NCBI GenBank assembly: GCA_004431415.1
Contig: QPMI01000671.1
Span: 1 to 64,000 of the forward strand
DNA from: Cyanophora paradoxa
Taxonomy: Eukaryota > Glaucocystophyceae > Cyanophorales > Cyanophoraceae
DNA length: 64,000 nucleotides
Reading direction: 5' to 3'
Made by a program: the position numbers and the translations under genes. The notes under the pieces are model-generated. The model searched no databases. It was not told the origin of the DNA and saw only the letters and a program-made list of their open reading frames with translations. Shown piece after piece: positions 11,831 to 21,348 of the stretch (position 1 is the first letter of the stretch; each line of letters opens with the position of its first letter).

Positions 11831-14510
11831 GACGTTAAAGCATCTCAACGACCCTTCCCGCTCCCTTGGGCAGGCGGCCCTCGCCAAGCGGGAGCTGGAA
11901 TCGCCCGAAGCGACGGCTGTCCCGCCTGCGGCGACGGCGGGGGCGGGGGATGCGGCCCCCGCCGCCAGGCCCTCGGCGGGGGACGCGGCGCCGGCCCCGG
12001 GCCCCTCGGCTGAGGCAGGGGACGCGGCGCCGGGCCCGGGCCCCGCGGCTGAGGCAGGGGACGCGGCGCCGGCCCCGGGCCCCTCGGCTGAGGCAGGGGA
12101 CGCGGCGCCGGGCCCGGGCCCCGCGGCTGAGGCAGGGACGCGGCGCCGGCCCGGGCCCTCGGCTGAGGCAGGGGACGCGGCGCCGGGCCCGGGCCCGCGG
12201 CTGAGGCAGGGGACGCGGCGCCGGCCCCGGGCCCCGCGGCTGAGGCAGGGGACGCGGCGCCCGCCGCCTGCCCTCCGGTGGGGGCGGGGATGCGGCGCCC
12301 GCCGCCAGCCCCTCGGCGGGGGACGCGGCGCCGCCGCCGCTGGCCCGGCGGGGAAACAGGAGAACGGGAACAAGCGCACAAAGGCGCGGGCGCTGGCGGA
12401 GGCCAAGGCTCTCATCGATGCGGCCCGGGAGCGCCTCGTGGAGCTGCGTCTACGGGGGACAAGAGGCTGCAGGGCGACGGCGAGTCGCTCGAGTTTCTCC
12501 TCGACGGCGACCTCCCCGTCCTCGACCCGGAGAGCGCGCTCTTCACTCCGGGACCCAGTGGCAGGTGCCTCGCCCGCGCGCCCGCCAGCCGCGGGCGCCC
12601 CTCGCCGCCCCGCGCGGTCTCACGCCTTCGTGCGTCTAGCGAAGCGGCACTCGAGGCGGCGCTGGAAAAGGCGGTGCAGGTGATCGGGCAGGCCGATGTG
12701 CGGACGCTCGCCAGAGAGTCCATCCTCGCGGCCTTCAAGTCCGCCGACGTCGTGCAGCAGACGGCACGTGAATACGGTACGCATCCCCTGCGCCCGTCGC
12801 GTTCGGGGACACGACGCCGTCGCTGAACGCCCCGCCAGTCGGGCGGGCGGACCTCTTCGACGAGCTGAGGAGCGCCTACGCATACCTCGGCGATGATCCT
12901 GCCGGCGCCGGGACCCCACGTCCCGACTCCGCCAAAAAGCCCCGGACGGGATTCTCCTCTACGGCCCGCCCGTGCGCGCGCCCGCCGGCGTCGCTTCCTT
13001 CCTCGCCCCTCGCCGCTCCTAACCAGCCGGGCCGCTGCAGGGGACGGGAAGACGGAGTTTGCGAGCGAGCTCGCGCGGAGGCTGAACTTTGCGCTCCTGG
13101 AGTACGACCACACTCAAACCAGCAAATATGTGCGCGCTCCCGGAACCTTCGGCCCCACGCGCCGCCGCCGACGTTGCCCCGCATGCGCAGTACGGCGAGT
13201 CTGAGAACATCGTCAAGGCGTTCTTCGCCTTTCTCAAGCACTTCCCGGACGTCGTCTTCCTGTGCGAGTGCGCTTCGGCCCGCGCCACTCCATGGCCACG
13301 CCCGTGCCCCGCGGCCGTCCGACGCGCCGGCCCCGCCCGGCCCCGCAGCGAAGTCGACACGCTCTTCCCGAAGGCCGGCGCGTCCGGCAACGGGACAAGT
13401 TTCACAAGAACATCTCCGATCAGGTGCACGTCCCGAGGGTCGTCGCGATCGGCGACGCGCCCCGCCCCAGAGCTCACCGTGCCCCGCCCGCGGCCCGCCC
13501 GCAGTGCGCGAAAGGTATGTCCGCGCTGGCACGTGACCTCAGGGCACGTCGCAAGGCTGGCGCCGCGGGCGGCGGGCCCGTCTTGATCGCGGCGACAAAC
13601 TACCCCTTGAATCTGGAGGGAAAATTCTACCGTCGGTTCCCCAAGCAGTGCGCCGTACCCCCAACCCGAGGCCTCCGCCGCGCGGCATTCCGCCCTCTAG
13701 ATCTGACATCCGGGGCTTGCCGCAGCGTCTACATCCGCCCGCCCGACGCCGAGCAGCGGCGCATGTTCATCCTGAGCTTCATCAACGAGCTGGAGCGCGA
13801 GGCCATCGATCGATACCACCGGGAGCTCAGGCGGGTTGGGGGAACGGGCGTGCCGGAGGCGCTGGGCAGAGTTTTCCTGCCCGAGTGCAGCGCGAGAGAG
13901 AACGTCAACAAGCTCGCGTCCGACGCCATCTCGGGGGGCTTCACGTACCAAGTCTTCGAAGAGGTGTTCACGCAGATCCTCCCGAAGAAAAAGTGCGCGC
14001 AGCGCCTCCCGCTCCGCTCCGCGCGACGGCCGCCGTGAATCGGGCCGAAACGCGCGCGCAGGCCCTTCGACATCGATTACGGCACGCTCGAACAGGCGGT
14101 CCGCGAGGGTACAGTAAAGGAGATGCACTCGGACTCTCTCAAGCAGTGCGAGGCCGCTTTCAAGCTCGGCGCGGCGGACCGCCGGCCCGCCGCGGATGCG
14201 GTCACGTCCACGCAGGCGGCGGCGGCCGCTCCTCAAGGTCCGCGCCGCGGCGCCCGCGCGGCCTCCGCGCTCTGGGCCCCCTCCGACCCGCCCCGCCGTC
14301 GTGCGCAGAAGCCGGGCACATCAACGAATCCGGAGAGGCTCCCGCCGCGCCGCCCGACGCGGCGGGCTCCTCGAGCGCGAAGCGCAAGGCCGCCGGGGCG
14401 CCCGAGGGCGAGCCCGGCGCCCAGCGCCGGCCGTCGCCCAGGCGCCCCTCGCGCGCGCCTCGAGCTCGTCGCAAGCGCCGCGCCCCTCGGGCGCCGATTC
14501 CGCCGTCTGA
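11831..14510 (+). CDS. AAA ATPase, VPS4/katanin-like
   Basis: The product should be an ATP-driven remodelling enzyme of the meiotic AAA clade (ESCRT disassembly or microtubule severing in relatives). Splicing out 12565-12639, 12777-12838, 12972-13040, 13130-13190, 13268-13348, about 13422-13502, 13648-13725 and 13993-14061 gives Walker A GPPGDGKT, a GESEN pore-region match, Walker B VVFLCDEVDTLF, sensor-1 LIAATNYP and the arginine-finger region FYRRFPKHVYIRPPD. The N-terminus has alanine/proline-rich 13-residue repeats; the C-terminus continues PFDIDYGTLEQAVREG to a basic tail ending SGADSAV. Three frame breaks (near 12456, 12940 and 13393) each need one extra G or C in a homopolymer, and the minisatellite has more. 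The 5' end is unresolved: no ATG was found in frame, and an acceptor-like CAG precedes 11831. The small residue of Walker A is D instead of the usual T. Confidence 0.75.
11975..12335 (+). repeat. 39-bp coding minisatellite
   Basis: About eight to nine units of 39 bp encode the 13-residue repeat GDAAPxPGPxAEA near the N-terminus of the AAA ATPase. Single-base losses in GGGG and CCC runs (for example near 12135) shift the frame midway, while the unit sequence itself stays conserved. The unit length being a multiple of three fits selection for an open frame. Confidence 0.8.
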
Positions 14511-14528
14511 GCCGCCGCCGAACGTGCT

Positions 14529-14665
14529 CCCGTCCCCCCCCCCCCCCCCCCCTCCCCTCCCCCTTCCCCCCCTCCCCTCCCCCCTCCCCCCCCTTCCCCC
14601 TCCCCGCCCCGCCCCCTCCCCCCCTCTCTCCCCCCCCTCCCCCCTCTCCCTCCACCCCATCTTGA
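14529..14665 (+). repeat. C-rich polypyrimidine tract
   Basis: About 135 bases of C with scattered T separate the end of the AAA ATPase gene from the GIY-YIG gene. In one frame no stop occurs across it, so the preceding exon and the GIY-YIG domain are formally open to each other. Confidence 0.85.
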
Positions 14666-14745
14666 CCTTTTTCCCTCCTAAAAGCCTGCAGCTGCCGCCC
14701 CGCCCAACCTCGACTGTACATGCCCCATCCGACTCGTGGCGTGGG

Positions 14746-15159
14746 ATGAGCACCGCTCCGCACGATGCCCCCGTACCCCCGCCGCCCGCCCCCGCCCACC
14801 CCTCGCCACCCTCCGAATCCCCATCCGAGCTCGTCGCGCGCCTCGGCCCCCGCCCCGTCGTCTACCTCCTCTCCTCGCCCCGGGGCCTCGCCTACGTCGG
14901 ATCCACCCAGAATCTTCTCCGCCGCCTCGCCGAGCACCTCTCGGGCTCGTCCAAGACCGCCTACACCCGCGGCCGCGGGCCCTGGGCCCTCGCCGCCGTC
15001 CTGCACGGCTTCCCCTCCAACGCCGCCGCGCGCGCGGCCGAGATGGAGGTCAAGCGGACCGCCTCGGGCGGCCCGCGCAAGCTCGCCAAGATGCGGGCCC
15101 TCGCCGCCGCCGATCCCCGCCTCGCGTTTGAGCTCGCGGACGGCGCCGCTTTCGCCTAG
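14746..15159 (+). CDS. Small GIY-YIG domain protein, SLX1-like
   Basis: A 137-residue open frame starts at ATG 14746 (MSTAPHDAPVPP) and ends in TAG at 15157. After a proline-rich leader, residues from about 40 carry the GIY-YIG nuclease fold: VVYLLSS (GIY), LAYVGSTQNLLRRLAEH (YIG plus the catalytic arginine helix), GRGPWALAAVLHGF, and RAAEMEVKR with the catalytic glutamate. The pattern matches SLX1 and the small stand-alone UvrC-like endonucleases. SLX1 proteins normally carry a C-terminal RING/PHD finger, which is absent here, so this may be a stand-alone nuclease or a truncated gene. No intron is needed. The frame is also open upstream through the C-rich tract, so a longer product cannot be excluded. 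Confidence 0.75.
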   Translation: MSTAPHDAPVPPPPAPAHPSPPSESPSELVARLGPRPVVYLLSSPRGLAYVGSTQNLLRRLAEHLSGSSKTAYTRGRGPWALAAVLHGFPSNAAARAAEMEVKRTASGGPRKLAKMRALAAADPRLAFELADGAAFA

Positions 15160-15439
15160 GCTCTAGATGCGTTCCTCGTCCCGTTTCGAATTTCCTTTTC
15201 TGTTTGATCCTGTTTGTTCGAGGCTGCCGGCCATCATGGCATGTGCCTGTTCGTTTCGAATTCCTTTCGGGCCTTGACCAAATTTATCATCCTACCTTCC
15301 TCTTCGATTCGACCCGCTCGCTCGCTCGCAAGTTTTATGATTGATGTTTTTATTTATAATCGCGTTGGTGTCCGGCCCCGATCGCGCGCATGTACTACGG
15401 TACTCGCCGAGTCGTCGAAATTCAATCGATATCGATATA
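15160..15439. other. Convergent intergenic region
   Basis: This 280-bp gap between the ends of two converging genes is more AT-rich than its surroundings, with repeated TTCGAATTYCTTT words near 15185-15200 and 15255-15270. It probably holds both 3' untranslated regions. Confidence 0.5.
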
Positions 15440-17254
15440 TCAGATGAAGCCTGCGCATGCCGGCGCCTGCCTAGCTAGAGTTTCTCGCGCGGGCTCCTGC
15501 GGCACGCCAATCGCGTCGACGTCTCCGGATCCGGACCTAGATCCGGTGTCGGTGCCGGTGCCGGCGGCGGCGGCCGGCGGCGCCGCAGGCTCTGCGCCCG
15601 GCCCCTCCAGCTCGGCCGATCGTGAACAAGATCTAGAGCTCGAGACCGCCGAGGCGCTCGAATTCGGATCCGAGGGGGCGTAGGGGAGGGGAAAGATGCT
15701 GTACCCCGTCGCGCTGGGGATCACGATCGCTCGCTCGTCGGGGGTGAAGCGCACGCCGCGGTGCACGGCGACCGAGCCTTCGACGCGAAAGGGGACGCGG
15801 TAGGGCCCCGCCCGCAGGCCCCGCTGGGGCCAGAAGACGTCGACCGCGCTCGTACCCCGGCCGGCGGCGACCGAATCGTAGCGGGGGCGCCGGTAGAGGG
15901 CGAGGACGGAGCCGCGGCGGCTCGCGTAGGCGTACGTGCTCACGGGGACGCCAAACGTCTCGAAGAGATCGGGGCGGGCGGCCGTCTCGGCGACGGGCTC
16001 CTCGGGGTACCACGCCCCCGTCTTCGGGCTGAACGGCCTCCAGGAGGCGGGGCCCGTCGCGAGGCCCAGCACGTACGAGGACGAGTGCGAGACGCTCAGG
16101 TACGACTCGCGCCCGGGCGCGGCCCAGGAGGGGGGCGCGTCGGGGGTCAGGGGGACGAGGGACGCGACGCGGCGCCGCCGCGGCTCCCAGACGAACGAGT
16201 TGCGCTGGCAGGCGGCGAGCAGCCTCGCCTCCCCGACGGGGAGCAGGTAGCGCACGGAGACGACGTCGCGCAGCGTCGTGTGCGCGTCCCGCCCCTCTGA
16301 CTCGCCCGCGCAGAGGCAGCACCGCGCCGCCCACCACCAGTACCGGGTACCCCCGGGGGAGTGTACGACCCAGGGGCTGGCGTCGGGGGGAGGGGCCACG
16401 CGGGGCCAGGGGGCGCGGACGCAGAGGGCCCCGCCGGGGCCCGGCTCGCGGACGGCCACCGTGTTCGTGTACTCGAGCCAGAGGCGCCCGCGCTCGTCCC
16501 CCGCCATGTCGACGAGCCAGGCGTGCGAGTTGCGGAAGACGGGCTCCCAGCGCCCCGTCTCCAGGTCCACCACGTGCACGCTCTCGCTCCCCCCGACCGC
16601 CACCGCGACCCGGCGCTCGTCGAGGGCCGCTATGCGCCGCACGCGGCGGGCGGGGATGGCGGCCGCGGCGGCCCCCACGCTCCCCAGGGGCCCCGGCGTG
16701 GTGTAGGGCGGGCCGCCCCCCGGGGGCACGACGCGGTAGGTCCCGCGCCGGTAGAGGGCGACGCTTCCGTCGCAGAGGCCGAAGAGGATGCCGGGATCCC
16801 CCGCCGCGGGCCCCCAGCTCGGCGCCCCCGGCACGGGGGGCGCGGACTCGGGCTCGACCGCCGGCCGCTCGCCGGCGAGGACGGGAACGATGCGGTACCC
16901 GTCGGTCTCGTAGCTGTGGACGACGGCCCACTCGGCCGACGGGGCGAGCACGAGCGAGGCGCTCTCCCGGGGCCGCAGGGCGGAAACGGAGAGCAGCGGC
17001 GGCGCCCCGGAGGACCGGAAAAAGGGCGCCAGGTCGGCCGGTACGGTGCGGCGCGCCCGGTGCAGCGAGGGGTAGAGGCAGCGCGTCCTCTCCTCCGGCT
17101 CCACGTCGTCGAGCCGCCTCCGCGCGCTCTGGCGGCGCGCTCGGACGGCGGCGTAGAAGAGGGGGTCGCCGGAGAGGAGCACCGCGACCGCCGCATCGGG
17201 GGCCGCCGGCGGGGCTTCGGGGGGGAGGAGGTCCGCGGCCCGGCCCGCCTTCAT
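15440..17254 (-). CDS. Intronless beta-propeller-like protein, 604 residues
   Basis: The frame is open from ATG 17254 (MKAGRAADLLPPEAPP) to a stop at 15440 with no introns, unusual in this window. The protein shows repeated short strand-turn modules such as RRIAALDERRVAVAVGGSES, VHVVDLETGRWEPVFRNSH and RGRLWLEYTNTVAVREPG, typical of beta-propellers of the WD or Kelch kind, but no strict WD signature. There is no signal peptide or membrane segment. The C-terminal 70 residues are serine/glycine/proline-rich. Function is unknown. GC-box-like GGGGCGGGG repeats (17395-17440) lie just upstream and may be promoter elements. It could also be a retrocopy of an intron-bearing gene. Confidence 0.7.
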   Translation of the reverse strand: MKAGRAADLLPPEAPPAAPDAAVAVLLSGDPLFYAAVRARRQSARRRLDDVEPEERTRCLYPSLHRARRTVPADLAPFFRSSGAPPLLSVSALRPRESASLVLAPSAEWAVVHSYETDGYRIVPVLAGERPAVEPESAPPVPGAPSWGPAAGDPGILFGLCDGSVALYRRGTYRVVPPGGGPPYTTPGPLGSVGAAAAAIPARRVRRIAALDERRVAVAVGGSESVHVVDLETGRWEPVFRNSHAWLVDMAGDERGRLWLEYTNTVAVREPGPGGALCVRAPWPRVAPPPDASPWVVHSPGGTRYWWWAARCCLCAGESEGRDAHTTLRDVVSVRYLLPVGEARLLAACQRNSFVWEPRRRRVASLVPLTPDAPPSWAAPGRESYLSVSHSSSYVLGLATGPASWRPFSPKTGAWYPEEPVAETAARPDLFETFGVPVSTYAYASRRGSVLALYRRPRYDSVAAGRGTSAVDVFWPQRGLRAGPYRVPFRVEGSVAVHRGVRFTPDERAIVIPSATGYSIFPLPYAPSDPNSSASAVSSSRSCSRSAELEGPGAEPAAPPAAAAGTGTDTGSRSGSGDVDAIGVPQEPARETLARQAPACAGFI

Positions 17255-17640
17255 TCCGCCCCGCCCCGCTCTTCTCGCCCCCGGGGGCCAACGCGGATCG
17301 GGTCCCTTTTATTCGAGTCGATCGCACGGAGCGGGGAGGAAAAGGGGGAGCGGAGGTGGGGGGGGGGCGGGGGGAGGGGAGGGGGCGAGGGGGGAGGGCG
17401 CTGGGGGTGGGGCGGGGGCGGGGCGGGGGCGGGGCGCGGGCGCACGGCCCGGCCGCGGAGCGCGGTGCGGCTGCGGGCCCTCGGCGAGGGATCTGCGCGC
17501 GCCAAGGGAACCCCGTCGTCGCGACGTCGCGCCCGCAAGGCGATCAAGCGAGAGAGAGGGGGTACCGCGCCGCAAGAGGCAGGGGGTAGAGGAGTTTCAG
17601 GGGCGCCATGCGCCCCCGCGCCGATGGCCCAGGGGGCGCC
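17255..17640. promoter_or_regulatory. G-rich upstream region of the propeller gene
   Basis: Immediately 5' of the minus-strand propeller gene the plus strand carries G-runs and repeated GGGGCGGGG (about 17360-17440). Such sequence can form G-quadruplexes and resembles GC-box promoters. No TATA-like word was seen near the expected position. Confidence 0.35.
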
Positions 17641-18490
17641 GAAGCTCGCTCGTTCTGGGGCGTCGGGCGGGTCTCCAGGGGGGTGGGGTGGGGTGGGGCT
17701 GCCCGGGGGTACGGCTCGGAACTTTTGCGCCGCTCTCTCTCGGGGGGCGGCGGCGAGTCTCCAGAGGGGGGGGGGGGGAGGGAGGGGGGGGGTAGCTGGG
17801 GGTACGGCCGAGCTTCTAGCGTCGCCCTCTCGGGGCGGCGGCGAGTCTCCCGGGGAGTTGGAACGAGGGGTACGTGGGGGTACGCCCGAAATTCGAGAGC
17901 CGTTTGCTTCGAGGGGGCGGCGGCGAGTCTCCAGGGGGGGAGGGGGAGGGGCTGGGGTACGGTCAGAGATTCAGCGCCACTCTCTTTCGGGGGCAGCGGC
18001 GAGTCTCCAGGGGGGGGAGGGGGGAGGTAGGTGGGGGTACGGTCAGAGATTCAGCGCCACTCTCTCTCTCTCTCTCTGGGGGGGCAGCGGCGAGTCTCCA
18101 ATGGGGGAGGGGGGAGGTAGGTGGGGGTACGGTCAGAGATGAAGCGCCGCTCTCTTTCGGGGGCAGCGGCGAGTCTCCAGGGGGGGAGGGGGAGGGAGCT
18201 GGGGGTACGGTCAATATTATAGAGCTGTTTGCTTCGGGGGGCAGCGGCGAGTCTCCAGGGGGGAGGGGAGGGGAGTGGGGGTACGGTCAGAGATTAAGCG
18301 CCACTCTCTCTCTCTGGGGGGGCAGCGGCGAGTCTCCAAGGGGGGCGGGAGGGAGGCGACTAGGGGTGCGGTCAGAGATTAAGCGCCGCTCTCTTTCGGG
18401 GCGGCGGCGAGTCTCGGGGGCGGGTAGGGGGGTGTGGGGTACGGTCAGAGTTCTAGCGCTCCCCCCTCTCACCGGGTGTGGTGGCGAGTC
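17640..18490 (+). repeat. Minisatellite array A, about 80-bp units
   Basis: About ten units carry the core GCGAGTCTCCAG followed by a G-rich run and GGGGTACGGTCAGAG (cores near 17752, 17842, 17921, 17998, 18088, 18168, 18247, 18329, 18407 and 18484). Spacing is about 80 bp. Internal CT runs vary in length. Open frames through it are repeat artefacts. Confidence 0.9.
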
Positions 18491-18508
18491 TCCAGAAGGT
18501 ACGAGGAG

Positions 18509-20430
18509 GCCGCTGGAAACTCGCCGCGCCCCCCTCAGGGCCCCGCTGCACGGGCGTGAGAAGCCGAGGGCGAGGGAGAGAAGGGGAATCCCGTACCCCA
18601 TCTCCAGACCCGCCCCTCCCCGCTGGAAACTCGCCGCGCCCCCCTCAGGGCCCCGCTGCACGGGCGTGAGAAGCCGAGGGCGGGAGAGGAGAAGGGCGGT
18701 CCCGTACCCCGTCTCCAGACCCGACCCTCCCCCGCTGGAAACTCGCCGCGCCCCCCTCAGGGCCCCGCTGCACGGGCGTGAGAAGCCGAGGGCGAGCGAG
18801 GAGAAGGGCGGTCCCGTACCCCGCCTCCAGACCCGGACCCCGCTGGAAACTCGCCGCGCCCCCCTCAGGGCCCCGCTGCACGGGCGTGAGAAGCCGAGGG
18901 CGAGGGAGAGAAGGGGAATCCCGTACCCCGTCTCCAGACCCGACCCTCCCCCGCTGGAAACTCGCCGCGCCCCCCTCAGGGCCCCGCTGCACGGGCGTGA
19001 GAAGCCGAGGGCGAGCGAGGAGAAGGGCGGTCCCGTACCCCGTCTCCAGACCCGACCCTCCCCCGCTGGAAACTCGCCGCGCCCCCCTCAGGGCCCCGCT
19101 GCACGGGCGTGAGAAGCCGAGGGCGAGCGAGGAGAAGGGCGGTCCCGTACCCCGTCCCCAGACCCGACCCTCCCCCGCTGGAAACTCGCCGCGCCCCAGT
19201 CAGGGCCCCGCTGCACGGGCGTGAGAAGCCGAGGGCGAGGGAGAGAAGGGGAATCCCGTACCCCGTCTCCAGACCCGACCCTCCCCCGCTGGAAACTCGC
19301 CCCGCGCCCCTCAGGGCCCCGCTGCACGGACGTGAGAAGCCGAGGGCGAGAAAGAGAAGGGGAATCCCGCACCCCGTCTCCAGACCCGACCCTCCCCCGC
19401 TGGAAACTCGCCGCGCCCCCCTCAGGGCCCCGCTGCACGGGCGTGAGAAGCCGAGGGCGAGTGAGAGAAGGGGAATCCCGTACCCGTCTCCAGACCCGCC
19501 CCTCCCCCGCTGGAAACTCGCCCCGCGCCCCTCAAGGCCCCGCTGCACGGACGTGAGAAGCCGAGGGCGAGTGAGAGAAGGGGAATCCCGTACCCCGTCC
19601 CCAGACCCGACCCTCCCCCGCTGGAAACTCGCCCCGCGCCCCCCTCAGGGCCCCGCTGCACGAACGTGAGAAGCCGAGGGCGAGCGAGAGAAGGGGAATC
19701 CCGTACCCCGTTTCCAGACCCGACCCTCCCCCGCTGGAAACTCGCCGCGCGCCCCTCAGGGCCCCGCTGCACGGGCGTGAGAAGCCGAGGGCGAGCGAGA
19801 GAAGGGGAATCCAGTACCCCGTCTCCAGACCCGACCCTCCCCCGCTGGAAACTCGCAGGGCCCCCCCTCAGGGCCCCGCTGCACGGACGTGAGAGGCCGA
19901 GGGCGAGCGCGAGAAGGGGAATCCCGTACCCCGTCTCCAGACCCGACCCTCCCCCGCTGGAAACTCGCCCCGCGCCCCTCAGGGCCCCGCTGCACGGGCG
20001 TGAGAAGCCGAGGGCGAGCGAGGAGAAGGGCGGTCCCGTACCCGTCTCCAGACCCGACCCTCCCCCGCTGGAAACTCGCCGCGCCTCCCTCAGGGCCCCG
20101 CTGCACGGGCGTGAGAAGCCGAGGGCGAGGGAGAGAAGGGGAATCCCGTACCCGTCTCCAGACCCGACCCTCCCCCGCTGGAAACTCGCCGCGCCCCCCT
20201 CAGGGCCCCGCTGCACGGGCGTGAGAAGCCGAGGGCGGGCGAGGAGAAGGGCGGTCCCGTACCCGTCTCCAGACCCGACCCTCCCCCGCTGGAAACTCGC
20301 CGCGCCCCCCTCAGGGCCCCGCTGCACGGGCGTGAGAAGCCGAGGGCGGGCGAGGAGAAGGGCGGTCCCGTACCCCGCCTCCAAATCTGGACCCCGCTGG
20401 AAACTCGCCGCGCGCCCCTCAGGGCCCCGC
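18509..20430 (+). repeat. Minisatellite array B, about 111-bp units
   Basis: Eighteen units start with CTGGAAACTCGCC (first near 18511, last near 20396), a mean period of about 111 bp. Each unit holds CAGGGCCCCGCTGCACGG, GTGAGAAGCCGAGGGCGAG and CCGTACCCCGTCTCCAGACC. Two unit types alternate irregularly, one with GAGAAGGGGAATCCCG and one with GAGGAGAAGGGCGGTCCCG. The core is the reverse complement of the array A core. Confidence 0.92.
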
Positions 20431-20564
20431 CGCACGCGTACGGGCGCGAGAACCTCTGCAGCGGCGCTCGGCAAACGGAGTGCGAGGGGTCGTGGGACAA
20501 ACGCGAGCCGAGTCGCGAGGCGGACGGGCCGGCGACGGGCGCGCTCGCGGCGCGCGCACGCGCC

Positions 20565-20801
20565 ATGGCCAGCACGAGTGATCAGGGTCGGGGCGCCCGC
20601 GGGCGGGGCGAGTGCCGTTCCTGCGGGAAGACGGGACATTCAACCAACGACCGTCGCGTCTCGAGCTCCCAAAGTCGCGACGGCGCGTCCCGCGCCGCTC
20701 ACCTCGCAACGATAACCGCCGCGGCGAGGCGGAGCCGCGCAGGCGGTCGAGGCGCTCCCTGGCGGACCGTTCAACGATGCGCGGCGGATCGGGGGCGATA
20801 G
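20565..20801 (+). pseudogene. Short open frame with incomplete zinc knuckle
   Basis: A 78-codon frame begins MASTSDQGRGARGRG and contains CRSCGKTGHSTNDR, matching C-x2-C-x4-H-x4-C except that the last cysteine is arginine. It may be a fragment of a Gag-like gene or a chance match. Nothing else in the frame is recognisable. Confidence 0.25.
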
Positions 20802-21348
20802 AGCACGTCCGGGCGTGCGGCTGCGCGGACCTCGTGACGGCTCGGCTCCGAGGTGCCTCGACGGCCGGCCAATCGTACTTTGTGGGTTCGTCGGCCTTAA
20901 GCTTTACGCACACTACAGGCGGACCGGGCATAGCACGATCCCTTGTACCCCGCCGCTGCCGCGTACCCCCGGGAGCTCTCGCGGCGAGATTCGTGTTTGC
21001 TGCGGACGCGGCCGGCCTGCTCGTCCACATTCGAGTGCTTCGACCGTGCTGTTCCCGGCGCCCCAACCCCCGAGCGCACCGATCGGCGCACAGCGAGCGG
21101 CCGGCGGCGCCTCGCGCCCCGATCCATCCCGATCGCTCTTCCCTCGCGCCCACGTGCTCCTCGATCCGTCGCAGCCCGCTCGACCGCGCCATCCGACTGC
21201 TCCCACGCGTTCCCGAGGACGAGGCGTGCCCGCGTGCGATTTCGGCACCGATTCCACCCGCTACGCTCTGACATGGCTCGCAGGAGTCGCAGCCGCCTCC
21301 CCCGACCCAGGCGCCCCGCGGCGGCGCCGCAGCCGCCCGCCCGCCCGC
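20802..21348. other. Region downstream of the recombinase gene
   Basis: No supported gene or repeat was recognised. Long frames on both strands here have shadow-like composition. Confidence 0.35.

Noticed and set aside
13648-15159. Single 503-codon plus-strand protein covering the AAA C-terminus and GIY-YIG
   Set aside because: Its first part is the wrong frame of the AAA ATPase exons; only the last 137 codons are supported.
17874-19112. Open frame through both minisatellite arrays
   Set aside because: The protein is a pure reflection of the repeat unit and the array units are not multiples of three; no start context or splice signals.
18509-20430. Regular repeats that might suggest a CRISPR array
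   Set aside because: The whole 111-bp unit is repeated with no unique spacers, there are no cas genes, and the window is eukaryotic. It is a minisatellite.
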